NCBI GenBank assembly: GCA_003448675.1
Contig: DLXZ01000263.1
Span: 23,629-35,046, forward strand
Source of the DNA: Porticoccaceae bacterium
Lineage (GTDB): Bacteria; Pseudomonadota; Gammaproteobacteria; Pseudomonadales; Porticoccaceae
DNA: 11,418 bases
Direction of reading: 5' to 3'
Shown: positions 1 through 6,408 of the stretch, in pieces
Numbering within the stretch: the first letter of the stretch is position 1
Layout: each line of letters begins with the position of its first letter
Notes under the pieces: model-generated
Databases searched by the model: none
Told to the model about the DNA's origin: nothing
What the model saw: the letters and a program-made list of their open reading frames with translations, nothing else
Made by a program: the position numbers and the translations under genes

Positions 1-1
1 A

Positions 2-367
2 CCACAGGAAAAGGCGACAAATATTGCCGACCGGGGCGCGGCATCGGTAGCGGCGCGTACACTCAGCACTTACCGGGACGACCACGTGGTATCAGCCCCG
101 GTGGGCAGCTACACCGCGAATCACCACGGCATCCACGATCTGGGCGGTAATGTCGCTGAATGGCTCAATGACTACTACAGCATCACCACGGCGCTGGGTC
201 AGAAAAGTGACCCAGACCCACTGGGGCCGGTGACCGGTCAATACCATGTTGTTCGCGGGCCCAGCTGGCGTCATGGCGGTATCTCGGAGCTACGTCTATC
301 TTTTCGTGATTACAGCGACAAAGCCCGGGACGATCTGGGCTTTCGCATAGCGCGCTACGCGCAATAG
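2..367 (+). CDS. SUMF1/FGE-sulfatase-fold protein, C-terminal part (5' truncated by window)
   Basis: The reading frame is open from the left edge, so only the last 121 residues are seen and the true start lies outside. Fold signatures of the formylglycine-generating enzyme / EgtB / PvdO superfamily are clear: LGGNVAEW (around 140-163), VVRGPSW (248-268, normally V-x-R-G-G-S-W) and the terminal D-D-L-G-F-R-I-A-R. In true formylglycine-generating enzymes two cysteines follow the RGGSW motif; here that stretch reads RHGGISELRLSFRD and the whole visible part has no cysteine, so sulfatase-activating chemistry is unlikely. More probable roles are a non-catalytic or structural SUMF1 domain, or a different iron enzyme. 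The next gene starts 8 bases after the stop, so the two are probably co-transcribed. Family assignment is firm, function is not. Confidence 0.9.
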   Translation, partial: PQEKATNIADRGAASVAARTLSTYRDDHVVSAPVGSYTANHHGIHDLGGNVAEWLNDYYSITTALGQKSDPDPLGPVTGQYHVVRGPSWRHGGISELRLSFRDYSDKARDDLGFRIARYAQ

Positions 368-375
368 GTCGGCAA

Positions 376-705
376 ATGATGTCCCGCTCAGTCTCGACAA
401 AGCCCCACCGCGCCCATCCCTACCGGCGACAATTGCTTTGCGCGTTGATACTGCTGTCAGTAAGCGGGATAACCGCATGGGCGCAAGCGGATGCCTCCAA
501 TGAAACCGGACAAGCCGGCGGCGCGGATAAGCAAACCACGGCGGTACCGCCGGCCCGGACAACGACGCCCGAGGCCAGAAAAGACAGCGACAAAAACGCA
601 GGTAAAAAGACTAACGCCTCGCCCTCACGGGCAAGCGATAAACCCTTCAAACCCACCGAAAAAATTTCGGAAGATTTTTCCGTTCCCTTTCCGGTGGATA
701 TTTAA
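376..705 (+). CDS. Small secreted protein with Ala/Thr/Lys-rich linker and distinctive C-terminal tail
   Basis: 109 residues. A basic N-terminus (residues 9-18 rich in His and Arg) is followed by a hydrophobic stretch (about 19-33) ending in A-W-A, a good signal peptidase I site after residue 36. Residues 37-88 are low-complexity (Ala, Thr, Lys, Asp) and probably disordered. The last 21 residues change character and end EKISEDFSVPFPVDI, which looks like a short binding segment. A second ATG directly after the first (379) is an alternative start. No Cys lies at the cleavage site, so it is not a lipoprotein. It sits between the SUMF1-fold gene and the channel gene, suggesting a periplasmic accessory of that system. 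I do not recognise a named family. Confidence 0.75.
   Translation: MMSRSVSTKPHRAHPYRRQLLCALILLSVSGITAWAQADASNETGQAGGADKQTTAVPPARTTTPEARKDSDKNAGKKTNASPSRASDKPFKPTEKISEDFSVPFPVDI
656..682 (+). other. Two overlapping, mutually exclusive hairpins near the end of the small secreted-protein gene
   Basis: CCGAAA (656-661) pairs with TTTCGG (665-670) around an AAA loop. Alternatively CGGAA (668-672) pairs with TTCCG (678-682). Both use bases 668-670, so only one can form at a time. A run of five T (675-679) follows the first stem. This resembles a weak attenuator, but it lies inside coding sequence, so it may be coincidental. Confidence 0.25.
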
Positions 706-764
706 TGCGCGTGGAACAGAAACGTATATTGGTTGCACCTAACCCCCTCTGGCGAATCTCTTAA
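705..764 (+). CDS. Possible 19-codon coupling ORF before the channel gene
   Basis: The TAA stop of the secreted-protein gene (703-705) shares its last A with an ATG (705-707). This opens a short frame, MRVEQKRILVAPNPLWRIS, that stops at 762-764, five bases before the channel gene's ATG at 770. The channel gene has no recognisable Shine-Dalgarno sequence, so ribosomes finishing this frame could supply initiation. It could equally be non-coding spacer, and no family is recognised. Confidence 0.25.
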   Translation: MRVEQKRILVAPNPLWRIS

Positions 765-769
765 CACCC

Positions 770-1567
770 ATGAATAAAAATATTTCTTCGGAATTTATCT
801 ACCAGCTGTTTGCACTTATCGGCGCGCTGGTGGTGGTTCACACGCTCTATGTTTCGGTGATCCGACCCAGCGCCGCTGCCACCCTTGAAACACAACTGGC
901 CCGCCAGGCCGCTGGCGAAACCATCGTCGCGGAACGAACCTTTGCCGTGGTGGTGAAGGATTATGAACAGGAGGCCTGTTTCATATTGATGTTGTGGGCC
1001 AGCGCCATCATGGCCTACAAGGCGCGCCGCAGCCTGCGCGAGCGCCAGTTATTGTCGCAGCCCCTGCTCCAACTGGAAGAAGGCAGCCGGATTCTACCCG
1101 ACGATGCCCGCCAGTTATCGCGGCCCCTGCAAGCCCTGTCGCCGGAGCAACAAAGCTATCTTTTACCCCGGGCTCTGTTGACGGCGCTGCAAAGATTCAG
1201 CTCCACCCGAAATATTCAGGATGTCTCCAGCGCCATCAGCGATGTCTGCGAGAACGAATCGGATCGGCTGGATTCCGAGCTGGCGATGGTGCGCTATATC
1301 GCCTGGGCCATTCCCTCCATCGGCTTTATCGGTACGGTACGCGGGATCGGCGAGGCCCTGGGCCAGGCACACCGGGCCGTGAGCGGCGATATCGTCGGGG
1401 TCACCGCCAGCCTTGGGGTCGCCTTCAATTCCACCTTTATCGCCCTGGTGCTGAGTATCGTGGTGATGTTTTTTATGCATCAGTTACAACTCCTGCAGGA
1501 GCGCCTGGTGCTGGAAAGTCACGACTACTGCGACCAAAACCTGCTCCGGCACCTGAAAACCCGGTAA
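770..1567 (+). CDS. MotA/TolQ/ExbB-family proton channel protein
   Basis: 265 residues. Predicted membrane segments lie near residues 11-31, 68-84, 178-197 and 218-238. The third carries the family signature G-F-I-G-T-V-R-G (185-192), the GxxGTVxG pattern of TolQ and ExbB. The fourth contains small and hydroxyl residues (T212, S214, S221, T222) where these channels line the ion path. The polar loop between segments 2 and 3 (about 85-175) would be cytoplasmic, as in TolQ/MotA. Known relatives form a multimer around two single-helix partners and use the proton or sodium gradient to do work in the envelope. The two vWA proteins downstream are the likely partners. The start lacks a clear ribosome site. 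Family sure, the machine it powers unknown. Confidence 0.9.
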   Translation: MNKNISSEFIYQLFALIGALVVVHTLYVSVIRPSAAATLETQLARQAAGETIVAERTFAVVVKDYEQEACFILMLWASAIMAYKARRSLRERQLLSQPLLQLEEGSRILPDDARQLSRPLQALSPEQQSYLLPRALLTALQRFSSTRNIQDVSSAISDVCENESDRLDSELAMVRYIAWAIPSIGFIGTVRGIGEALGQAHRAVSGDIVGVTASLGVAFNSTFIALVLSIVVMFFMHQLQLLQERLVLESHDYCDQNLLRHLKTR

Positions 1568-1581
1568 AAAGGAATAGGAAC

Positions 1582-1589
1582 AGGAGGAG
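1582..1589 (+). promoter_or_regulatory. Strong Shine-Dalgarno site for the actin/Hsp70-fold gene
   Basis: AGGAGGAG lies 8 bases before the ATG at 1598. It is the strongest ribosome site in the left block and fixes that start. The genes on either side have weak or no such site. Confidence 0.8.
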
Positions 1590-1597
1590 AGCGACTC

Positions 1598-2956
1598 ATG
1601 AGTACAGCAATTATTGAACTCAATGACAGCGCCATCGCCTGCGCCCACGGGGATCGGCGGCTATCAGCACCCGGTTATGCCCTGCTCACCGACGAGGGTG
1701 TGGTTACCGGTGACCAAGCCCTGCGCAGCGCCTGGCTGCTGCCCCAGCAAAGCCACAATCAATACTGGCACCAGCTCAGTCTGTCGCCCCTGGCACGCAC
1801 CAACCGCCACGCTCGCCACCATGCCGATCTGGCCTACGCCCAGTTGCTGGCCCTGCATCGCCAGGCTGGCGAACCCGAATCCATTATTTTTGCGGTACCC
1901 GGAAACCTCAGTAACAAGCAATTGAGTATTCTGCTCGGCCTGGCCAAGGCCTCGCCTTTTCAGGCCACCGGACTGGTGGATTCAGCGGTGGCCGCAGCCT
2001 GTCACACCGATATCAGTGGCGATGTGGTGCACCTGGATATTCAGCTCCACGCCACGGTCATTACGCGCATCGCCTGCGGGGGGCAAATTCAACGCCAGCG
2101 GGTCAGCCAGTATCCGGATATATCGCTGAAAGGCTTTCAGGACACCTGGACCCATTACATCGCCGACCAGTTTATCCAACAGTATCGCTATGACCCCATG
2201 CATAGCGCCCAGGGTGAACAACAGCTGCGGGATCTACTGCCCGGCTGGCTGGAACGACTGAGCAGTCAGGCTGAAATCGAAATTGAAGTGGTGGCGGATC
2301 AGGGCAATTTCCAACTCAACATCCAGCGAGCTGATTTTATTGCCGCCAATAACGAGCGTTGGCGCCGGCTGACCGATGCGCTTGCCTCAGCACTGGAAGC
2401 AGGGCGACCCGACGCCATTTTGTTAAGCCACCGTTTTGCCGGGCTGCCGGGAATCGAGGATCAATTTGATTTTACCGCCTACTGCGATCCGGACGCGGTG
2501 ATAAACGCCTGCCAACAGCAAATCCAGCATATTGTCAGCGATACCGAGAAGTTGCTGTTTATCACCCAGCTACCGTTGATTTCAGCTTCAGGGGCAGACT
2601 TCGCCACAGAAGCGGATGCGAGCCCAGGCCGTGACCAGACATCGGACAATCCGGCAGCACAACCCGCTCGTCCAACCCACATCCTTTACCGTCATCAGGC
2701 CCACCCCCTCAACCGGGGCCTGCGCATCAGTCGAAACGGCCAGGGCCTCGAATTGAAACCAGTAGACACACCAGCCACCGATCGGGAGTCCACGTTACGG
2801 GGCAAGCTGAGAATCTGTCCTGATCACGGCAAAGTAAAAGTGGAGACCGACCAGGCCAGATTACCCATTCTTTGCACCGGCAACCTGGATGACCTGCGCC
2901 CCGGCGACGAACTGAGCATCGACAGCGAAACCCTGCGCCTGATCGAGGTACTCTAG
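1598..2956 (+). CDS. Degenerate actin/Hsp70-fold (ASKHA) protein with C-terminal beta-rich domain
   Basis: 452 residues, no signal peptide or membrane helix, so cytoplasmic. The N-terminal two thirds follow the layout of Hsp70/MreB/PilM ATPases: an opening strand AIIELNDSAI (4-13), a segment IIFAVPGNLSNKQ (96-108) then LVDSAVAAA (126-134), a second phosphate-loop-like strand D147-I-Q-L-H-A-T153 (normally DxGxxxT), and an adenosine-site-like strand ILLSHRFAGLPGI (274-286, normally LVGGxxxxPG). The glycines that hold nucleotide are replaced in both loops, so ATP hydrolysis is doubtful. After a disordered linker (about 332-360) comes a compact beta-rich tail (361-452) ending L-R-P-G-D-E-L-S-I, which recalls the end of an FHA domain; that reading is tentative. 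It lies between the channel gene and the vWA genes, with the next start one base after its stop. Confidence 0.7.
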   Translation: MSTAIIELNDSAIACAHGDRRLSAPGYALLTDEGVVTGDQALRSAWLLPQQSHNQYWHQLSLSPLARTNRHARHHADLAYAQLLALHRQAGEPESIIFAVPGNLSNKQLSILLGLAKASPFQATGLVDSAVAAACHTDISGDVVHLDIQLHATVITRIACGGQIQRQRVSQYPDISLKGFQDTWTHYIADQFIQQYRYDPMHSAQGEQQLRDLLPGWLERLSSQAEIEIEVVADQGNFQLNIQRADFIAANNERWRRLTDALASALEAGRPDAILLSHRFAGLPGIEDQFDFTAYCDPDAVINACQQQIQHIVSDTEKLLFITQLPLISASGADFATEADASPGRDQTSDNPAAQPARPTHILYRHQAHPLNRGLRISRNGQGLELKPVDTPATDRESTLRGKLRICPDHGKVKVETDQARLPILCTGNLDDLRPGDELSIDSETLRLIEVL

Positions 2957-2957
2957 C

Positions 2958-4028
2958 GTGGCCCGCGAGAAAAGACGCGTCAGCACCTTTAGCCTGTCTT
3001 TTCTCGACATCATGGCCTGCGGTTTTGGCGCGGTCACCCTACTCTTTCTTATCCTGAAACACGATGCCGAAGCCATGCGTAGCACTGACGATGCCGGTGC
3101 GGCGACGGAATCCCGCCGGCTGATGGAGGATATCCGGGACGGCGAACAAAACCAGGTCGAACTGCGCAACAGCCTTAAACAACTGGATGAGGAAATCACC
3201 CAGGCCCGGGGCCGCTCCCGGCGGGCGCTCGACGAATTACAGGAACAACGTGATGAACTGGGCATCGAAGCCAGCCCGGAGCAGGAAATCGCTCTGTTAA
3301 AGAAACAGTTGGTAGCGCTGGAGACCGAAACCGCGCAACTACGCCAGCAGGACAGCGGCGCCGATACCCGCGCCTTTTTCGGAACCGGGGACCGACAATA
3401 TCTCACCGGCCTGAAACTCGGTGGCCAACGGGTGTTAATTCTGGTGGACAGCTCGGCGAGCATGCTGGCCGAAACCATCGTCAACGTAGTACGCCGCCGC
3501 AATATGGACGCATTGAGCAAACGCCGCTCGGCAAAATGGCAACGGACCATCCGCACCGTTGAATGGCTGGTGGCGCAACTACCCCGCCACAGTAATTATC
3601 AGATTTACGCCTTTAATACCGAAGCACGGGCGCTGACAAACAACCACAACGGTCGCTGGCTTAGCGCCGCGGACAATCGCAGTCTCGATGACAACGTACG
3701 CGCCCTTAAAAGCCTAAGCCCAAAGGGTGGCACCAACCTGGTCAAAGCCTTTCAGGCGATCGGAGATTTTTCACTGAAGCCGGACAATATTTTTCTGATC
3801 ACCGATGGCCTGCCCACCCTGGGCCGGAAGAAGCCCCGCAACAACACGGTTTCCGGCAAACAACGGCTTGAGCTTTTTGAACAGGCGGTGGACGCCCTGC
3901 CCCGCGGCATCCCGGTAAACGTGATTCTGCTGCCCATGGAAGGCGACCCGGCAGCCGCCGCTGCTTTCTGGCAGCTGGGTATTTCCTCGGGCGGCGCCTT
4001 TCTCAGTCCGTCCAGGGACTGGCCCTGA
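2958..4028 (+). CDS. Membrane-anchored vWA-domain protein (first of two paralogues)
   Basis: 356 residues with a GTG start one base after the preceding stop; a GAGG site at 2945-2948 supports it. A basic N-terminus (K5, R6, R7) leads into one membrane helix (about 13-33) containing SFLDIMACGFGA (14-25), with Asp17 at its start. A charged heptad-like coiled coil follows (about 55-132). The vWA domain spans roughly 157-352 with a complete metal-ion-dependent adhesion site: D164-S-S-A-S168, T259 in KGGTN, and D283 in ITDGLPT. One N-terminal helix with an acidic residue resembles TolR, ExbD and MotB, partners of the upstream channel family, and would place the vWA domain in the periplasm. The vWA call is firm; the stator-partner role is inference. 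Confidence 0.88.
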   Translation: MAREKRRVSTFSLSFLDIMACGFGAVTLLFLILKHDAEAMRSTDDAGAATESRRLMEDIRDGEQNQVELRNSLKQLDEEITQARGRSRRALDELQEQRDELGIEASPEQEIALLKKQLVALETETAQLRQQDSGADTRAFFGTGDRQYLTGLKLGGQRVLILVDSSASMLAETIVNVVRRRNMDALSKRRSAKWQRTIRTVEWLVAQLPRHSNYQIYAFNTEARALTNNHNGRWLSAADNRSLDDNVRALKSLSPKGGTNLVKAFQAIGDFSLKPDNIFLITDGLPTLGRKKPRNNTVSGKQRLELFEQAVDALPRGIPVNVILLPMEGDPAAAAAFWQLGISSGGAFLSPSRDWP

Positions 4029-4037
4029 GAGCTTGGT

Positions 4038-4055
4038 ATGAGCCGCTTGCCATGA
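4038..4055 (+). other. Possible 5-codon coupling ORF overlapping the second vWA start
   Basis: ATG at 4038 opens MSRLP and stops with TGA at 4053-4055, which overlaps the ATG of the next gene (4052-4054) as ATGA. The second vWA gene has no clear Shine-Dalgarno site, so stop-start reinitiation is possible. Such a short frame can easily arise by chance. Confidence 0.2.
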
Positions 4056-5035
4056 GGATTAAACGCCGACCTACCGCCGAGATCAGCATCTCTTTTCTCG
4101 ATGTGATCAGTTGCGGTTTCGGCGCCATCGTACTGCTGTTGTTAATTGCCCGCACCGTTGAATTCAGCGCAGTGGAGCCTGAGCAGCCCGAGCAGGGAAG
4201 TCTTACCGTGCTGCAGAAACAGCTGTTTGATCTGCGTGGCGATAACCGGATGCTACAACGGGAATTGCTGGGCAAACAAGAACAGCTATCCCAAATCGAG
4301 GAAGACATCGCCCGACTCAGGGACCAGCTGGCCAGCGTCGACAGAGCACAAACCCGGACACCGACCGTGAATAAGGAACGGGATGAGCTGGCGCTGGCAC
4401 TGCAAATACTCGAGGAAGAAATGGCGCGACTGCTGGCAAGCAAGGCACGCCAGGATAATCAGGTGATAGGCGGCATTCCCGTGGACAGTGAATACATCGT
4501 GTTTATTGTCGATACATCTGGCAGCATGTTCGATTTCGCCTGGCCCAAGGTGCGCAGGGAAATGATCAACATTCTCGATATCTATCCCCAGGTCAAGGGT
4601 ATCCAGATTATGAACGACATGGGCGAGCACATGTTTTCCGGCTACCGGGGGCGCTGGATACCGGATACCCCGGGGCGTCGCAAGGCGATCATCAACCGCC
4701 TGACCACCTGGACGCCATTCAGTAACTCCAGCCCTGTCGAGGGTATCCAGCGCGCTATTAAAGCGTTTTATGCGCCAGACAAAAAAATCAGCCTCTATGT
4801 ATTCGGTGACGATTTTACCGGCGGCTCGATCCGCCAGGTGCTGGATACCGTGGATCGTATCAATGCCAAACGGGGCAAGGGGGATCGCCTGGTACGCATA
4901 CACACTGTCGGCTTTCCCGTGCATTTCCTGGCGCCGGGGGGAAGGCGTCAAACCGCCACGCGCTTCGCGGCCCTGATGCGCGAACTCAGTTTTCGCAACG
5001 ACGGCACCTTTGTTGGCCTGAACAGTCTTAATTAG
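4052..5035 (+). CDS. Membrane-anchored vWA-domain protein (second paralogue)
   Basis: 327 residues. The layout repeats that of the upstream neighbour: basic tail (R2 to R6), one membrane helix (about 13-33) with SFLDVISCGFGA at exactly the same residues (14-25) and Asp17 conserved, a long coiled coil (about 50-132), then a vWA domain (about 147-322). The metal site begins D154-T-S-G-S158; Ser226 or Ser227 probably replaces the usual Thr, and D253 or D254 in FGDD is the likely third element. Outside the N-terminal helix the two paralogues differ widely, so they are an old duplication and probably form a heteromeric pair. The gene lies 23 bases after the first vWA gene. It is expected to work with the MotA/TolQ-like protein at 770-1567; this is inferred from order and topology. 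Confidence 0.88.
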   Translation: MRIKRRPTAEISISFLDVISCGFGAIVLLLLIARTVEFSAVEPEQPEQGSLTVLQKQLFDLRGDNRMLQRELLGKQEQLSQIEEDIARLRDQLASVDRAQTRTPTVNKERDELALALQILEEEMARLLASKARQDNQVIGGIPVDSEYIVFIVDTSGSMFDFAWPKVRREMINILDIYPQVKGIQIMNDMGEHMFSGYRGRWIPDTPGRRKAIINRLTTWTPFSNSSPVEGIQRAIKAFYAPDKKISLYVFGDDFTGGSIRQVLDTVDRINAKRGKGDRLVRIHTVGFPVHFLAPGGRRQTATRFAALMRELSFRNDGTFVGLNSLN

Positions 5036-5044
5036 GCTATCTTT

Positions 5045-5083
5045 ATGCCCATCAACGGAAACCCCGAACGCTTATCGGCATGA
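5045..5083 (+). other. Possible 12-codon coupling ORF overlapping the first lipoprotein start
   Basis: ATG at 5045 opens MPINGNPERLSA and ends with TGA at 5081-5083, overlapping the lipoprotein's ATG at 5080 as ATGA. It fills the gap after the second vWA gene. It is the third such junction in this block, and the lipoprotein gene has no obvious ribosome site. No product function is claimed. Confidence 0.2.
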
Positions 5084-5712
5084 TGAAAACGCCAATACTT
5101 CTATCAACCTGCATCGCCGTCCTGCTGTTGACTGCCTGCGCAACCCACGTGGAGGTTGATGGCGCTTTTCCCAAGCCCCTGAGCAAAAAAATGCCCCTCA
5201 GTTCACTGGTCGTTTTTGACCCCGCCTTCAGCAACTACGTTTTTCAAAGCAGCGAAGGCCGGGAGGTAAGCATCGCCGTGGGTCAAACCCAGGTGGAATT
5301 GTTTACCGCGGTGACCAATAGCCTGTTCTCACAAACCAACTTCACCACCTCCCAGCCGGGGCACAGCGACACCGATATCATTCTGGTGCCCCATATCGAG
5401 GAGGTACAGATTTCCATGCCCTATCAAACCAAGCTCAATGTCTACGAGGTGTGGATCAAGTACAACATGCAAGTGTTTGACCAGCAGGGACAACCGGTCG
5501 CCGACTGGATTATGTCCGCCTACGGTAAAACCCCGACCCGCTTTCTGAAATCCGCCAGCGACGCCCTCCATCAGGCCGCTATCGTCGCCCTGCGCGATGC
5601 CGGCGCACACTTCATTATCGGTTTCGGGCGGGTACCCGAGATCAGCGAATGGTTACGCCAGAGGAGCATCAAGAATTCGACAGCGCCACAACAGGAACAG
5701 GCGGGCCTGTGA
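5080..5712 (+). CDS. Predicted outer-membrane lipoprotein, unknown function (first of a pair)
   Basis: 210 residues. A short signal with Lys3 and a hydrophobic core ends in the lipobox L-T-A-C20, so the mature protein should be lipid-anchored at Cys20. Residues +2 and +3 are Ala and Thr, not Asp, which suggests sorting to the outer membrane. The rest is a soluble alpha/beta domain of unrecognised family with a beta-rich middle (ILVPHIEEVQ at 107-116, then VYEVWIKYNMQVFD) and a helical, Ala-rich end (LHQAAIVALRDAGAHF). A second ATG at 5083 is an alternative start. The stop overlaps the start of the next lipoprotein gene by 4 bases (GTGA), so the two are translationally linked and probably work together. 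Position suggests an outer-membrane component of the channel/vWA system. Confidence 0.85.
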   Translation: MMKTPILLSTCIAVLLLTACATHVEVDGAFPKPLSKKMPLSSLVVFDPAFSNYVFQSSEGREVSIAVGQTQVELFTAVTNSLFSQTNFTTSQPGHSDTDIILVPHIEEVQISMPYQTKLNVYEVWIKYNMQVFDQQGQPVADWIMSAYGKTPTRFLKSASDALHQAAIVALRDAGAHFIIGFGRVPEISEWLRQRSIKNSTAPQQEQAGL

Positions 5713-6371
5713 AGCCTCCATGTCCCCCGCTTCTCATGCTCGCAAGCCTTTGTCTGCTACTGGGCGCCTGCACCACCACAACGGTGGATGAATACCGGGA
5801 GAGCAGCGAACGCCTGCAATTATCTGGCAGCGAGACCGTCGTGGTGCTGGGCCGTCGCCACGCCGCCAATTACGAAACCGAACCCGACTTTATCGGCTGC
5901 ATTGGCAAGCAACTCGGCCAGGGTACTCCCCTCAAGGTAATCGGCGAACCGGAATTCATGGATCTGATCTACCCCTGGTTTGAACCCCGAACCGCGCCAC
6001 TGGGTCTAAAACGCATGAGTAGGATGCTCGCCGAACCCATGATCGGCACCCGCATCCGCCAACGGAATATTCGCTATATGATCTGGGTCGACGGTAACAC
6101 CGAAACCACTGATCGCGAAGGCTCGGTCAGCTGTGCCATCGGCCCGGGAGGCGGTGGCTGTTTCGGGTTCGCCACCTGGGAAAAAACCGGCAGCTACGAA
6201 GCGGTAATCTGGGATCTCGGCGACCTGGCCGAAGATGGCCGGGTTAAAGTGGAAGCCAAAGGTTCCTCCTACATGGTAGCGGTGGGCCTGCCCATACCGA
6301 TTATTGCCCAGGTTCAGGATCAGGCCTGCGAAGGCATCGGCAAGCAACTGAAAAGTTTTTTTACCGGTTGA
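5709..6371 (+). CDS. Predicted lipoprotein, unknown function (second of a pair); GTG start
   Basis: The frame is open from an ATG at 5649, but that start would overlap the previous gene by 64 bases and put some 20 polar residues before the signal. The GTG at 5709 overlaps the preceding TGA as GTGA, has AGG at 5699-5701, and gives a clean 220-residue lipoprotein precursor, MKPPCPPLLMLASLCLLLGAC, anchored at Cys21. An ATG at 5736 would leave too short a signal. The mature part has no recognised family. It contains a Gly-rich segment with two cysteines (about residues 137-151, SCAIGPGGGGCFGFATWEK) and ends IGKQLKSFFTG; the earlier CIGKQL is similar. Cys residues could form disulfides in the periplasm. 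Probably a partner of the preceding lipoprotein. Confidence 0.82.
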   Translation: MKPPCPPLLMLASLCLLLGACTTTTVDEYRESSERLQLSGSETVVVLGRRHAANYETEPDFIGCIGKQLGQGTPLKVIGEPEFMDLIYPWFEPRTAPLGLKRMSRMLAEPMIGTRIRQRNIRYMIWVDGNTETTDREGSVSCAIGPGGGGCFGFATWEKTGSYEAVIWDLGDLAEDGRVKVEAKGSSYMVAVGLPIPIIAQVQDQACEGIGKQLKSFFTG

Positions 6372-6408
6372 AGCTGAACCAACACAGGCGATTCATCAGC
6401 AGGTAAAA

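Noticed and set aside
702..730. Possible promoter (TTAATG, then TATATT 17 bases later) before the channel gene
   Set aside because: The -35 matches the consensus at only three positions, and the gene lies within a tightly packed operon, so chance is the simpler explanation.
994..1617. 207-codon open frame on the plus strand
   Set aside because: It is a frame-shifted shadow of the MotA/TolQ-like gene, rich in Arg, Pro and Ala and without membrane segments.
2861..3556. 231-codon open frame on the minus strand
   Set aside because: It lies opposite the first vWA gene, whose domain motifs are unmistakable. The minus-strand product is Ser/Arg-rich low complexity, typical of an antisense shadow.
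4286..4951. 221-codon open frame on the minus strand
   Set aside because: It is opposite the second vWA gene and has no ribosome site or domain; it is a by-product of GC-rich codon use.
770..5035. Zorya-type antiphage defence (ZorA/ZorB)
   Set aside because: Zorya also has a MotA-like protein, but its partner is an OmpA-domain MotB-like protein with helicase or nuclease genes nearby. None of those is present here, and the partners are vWA proteins.
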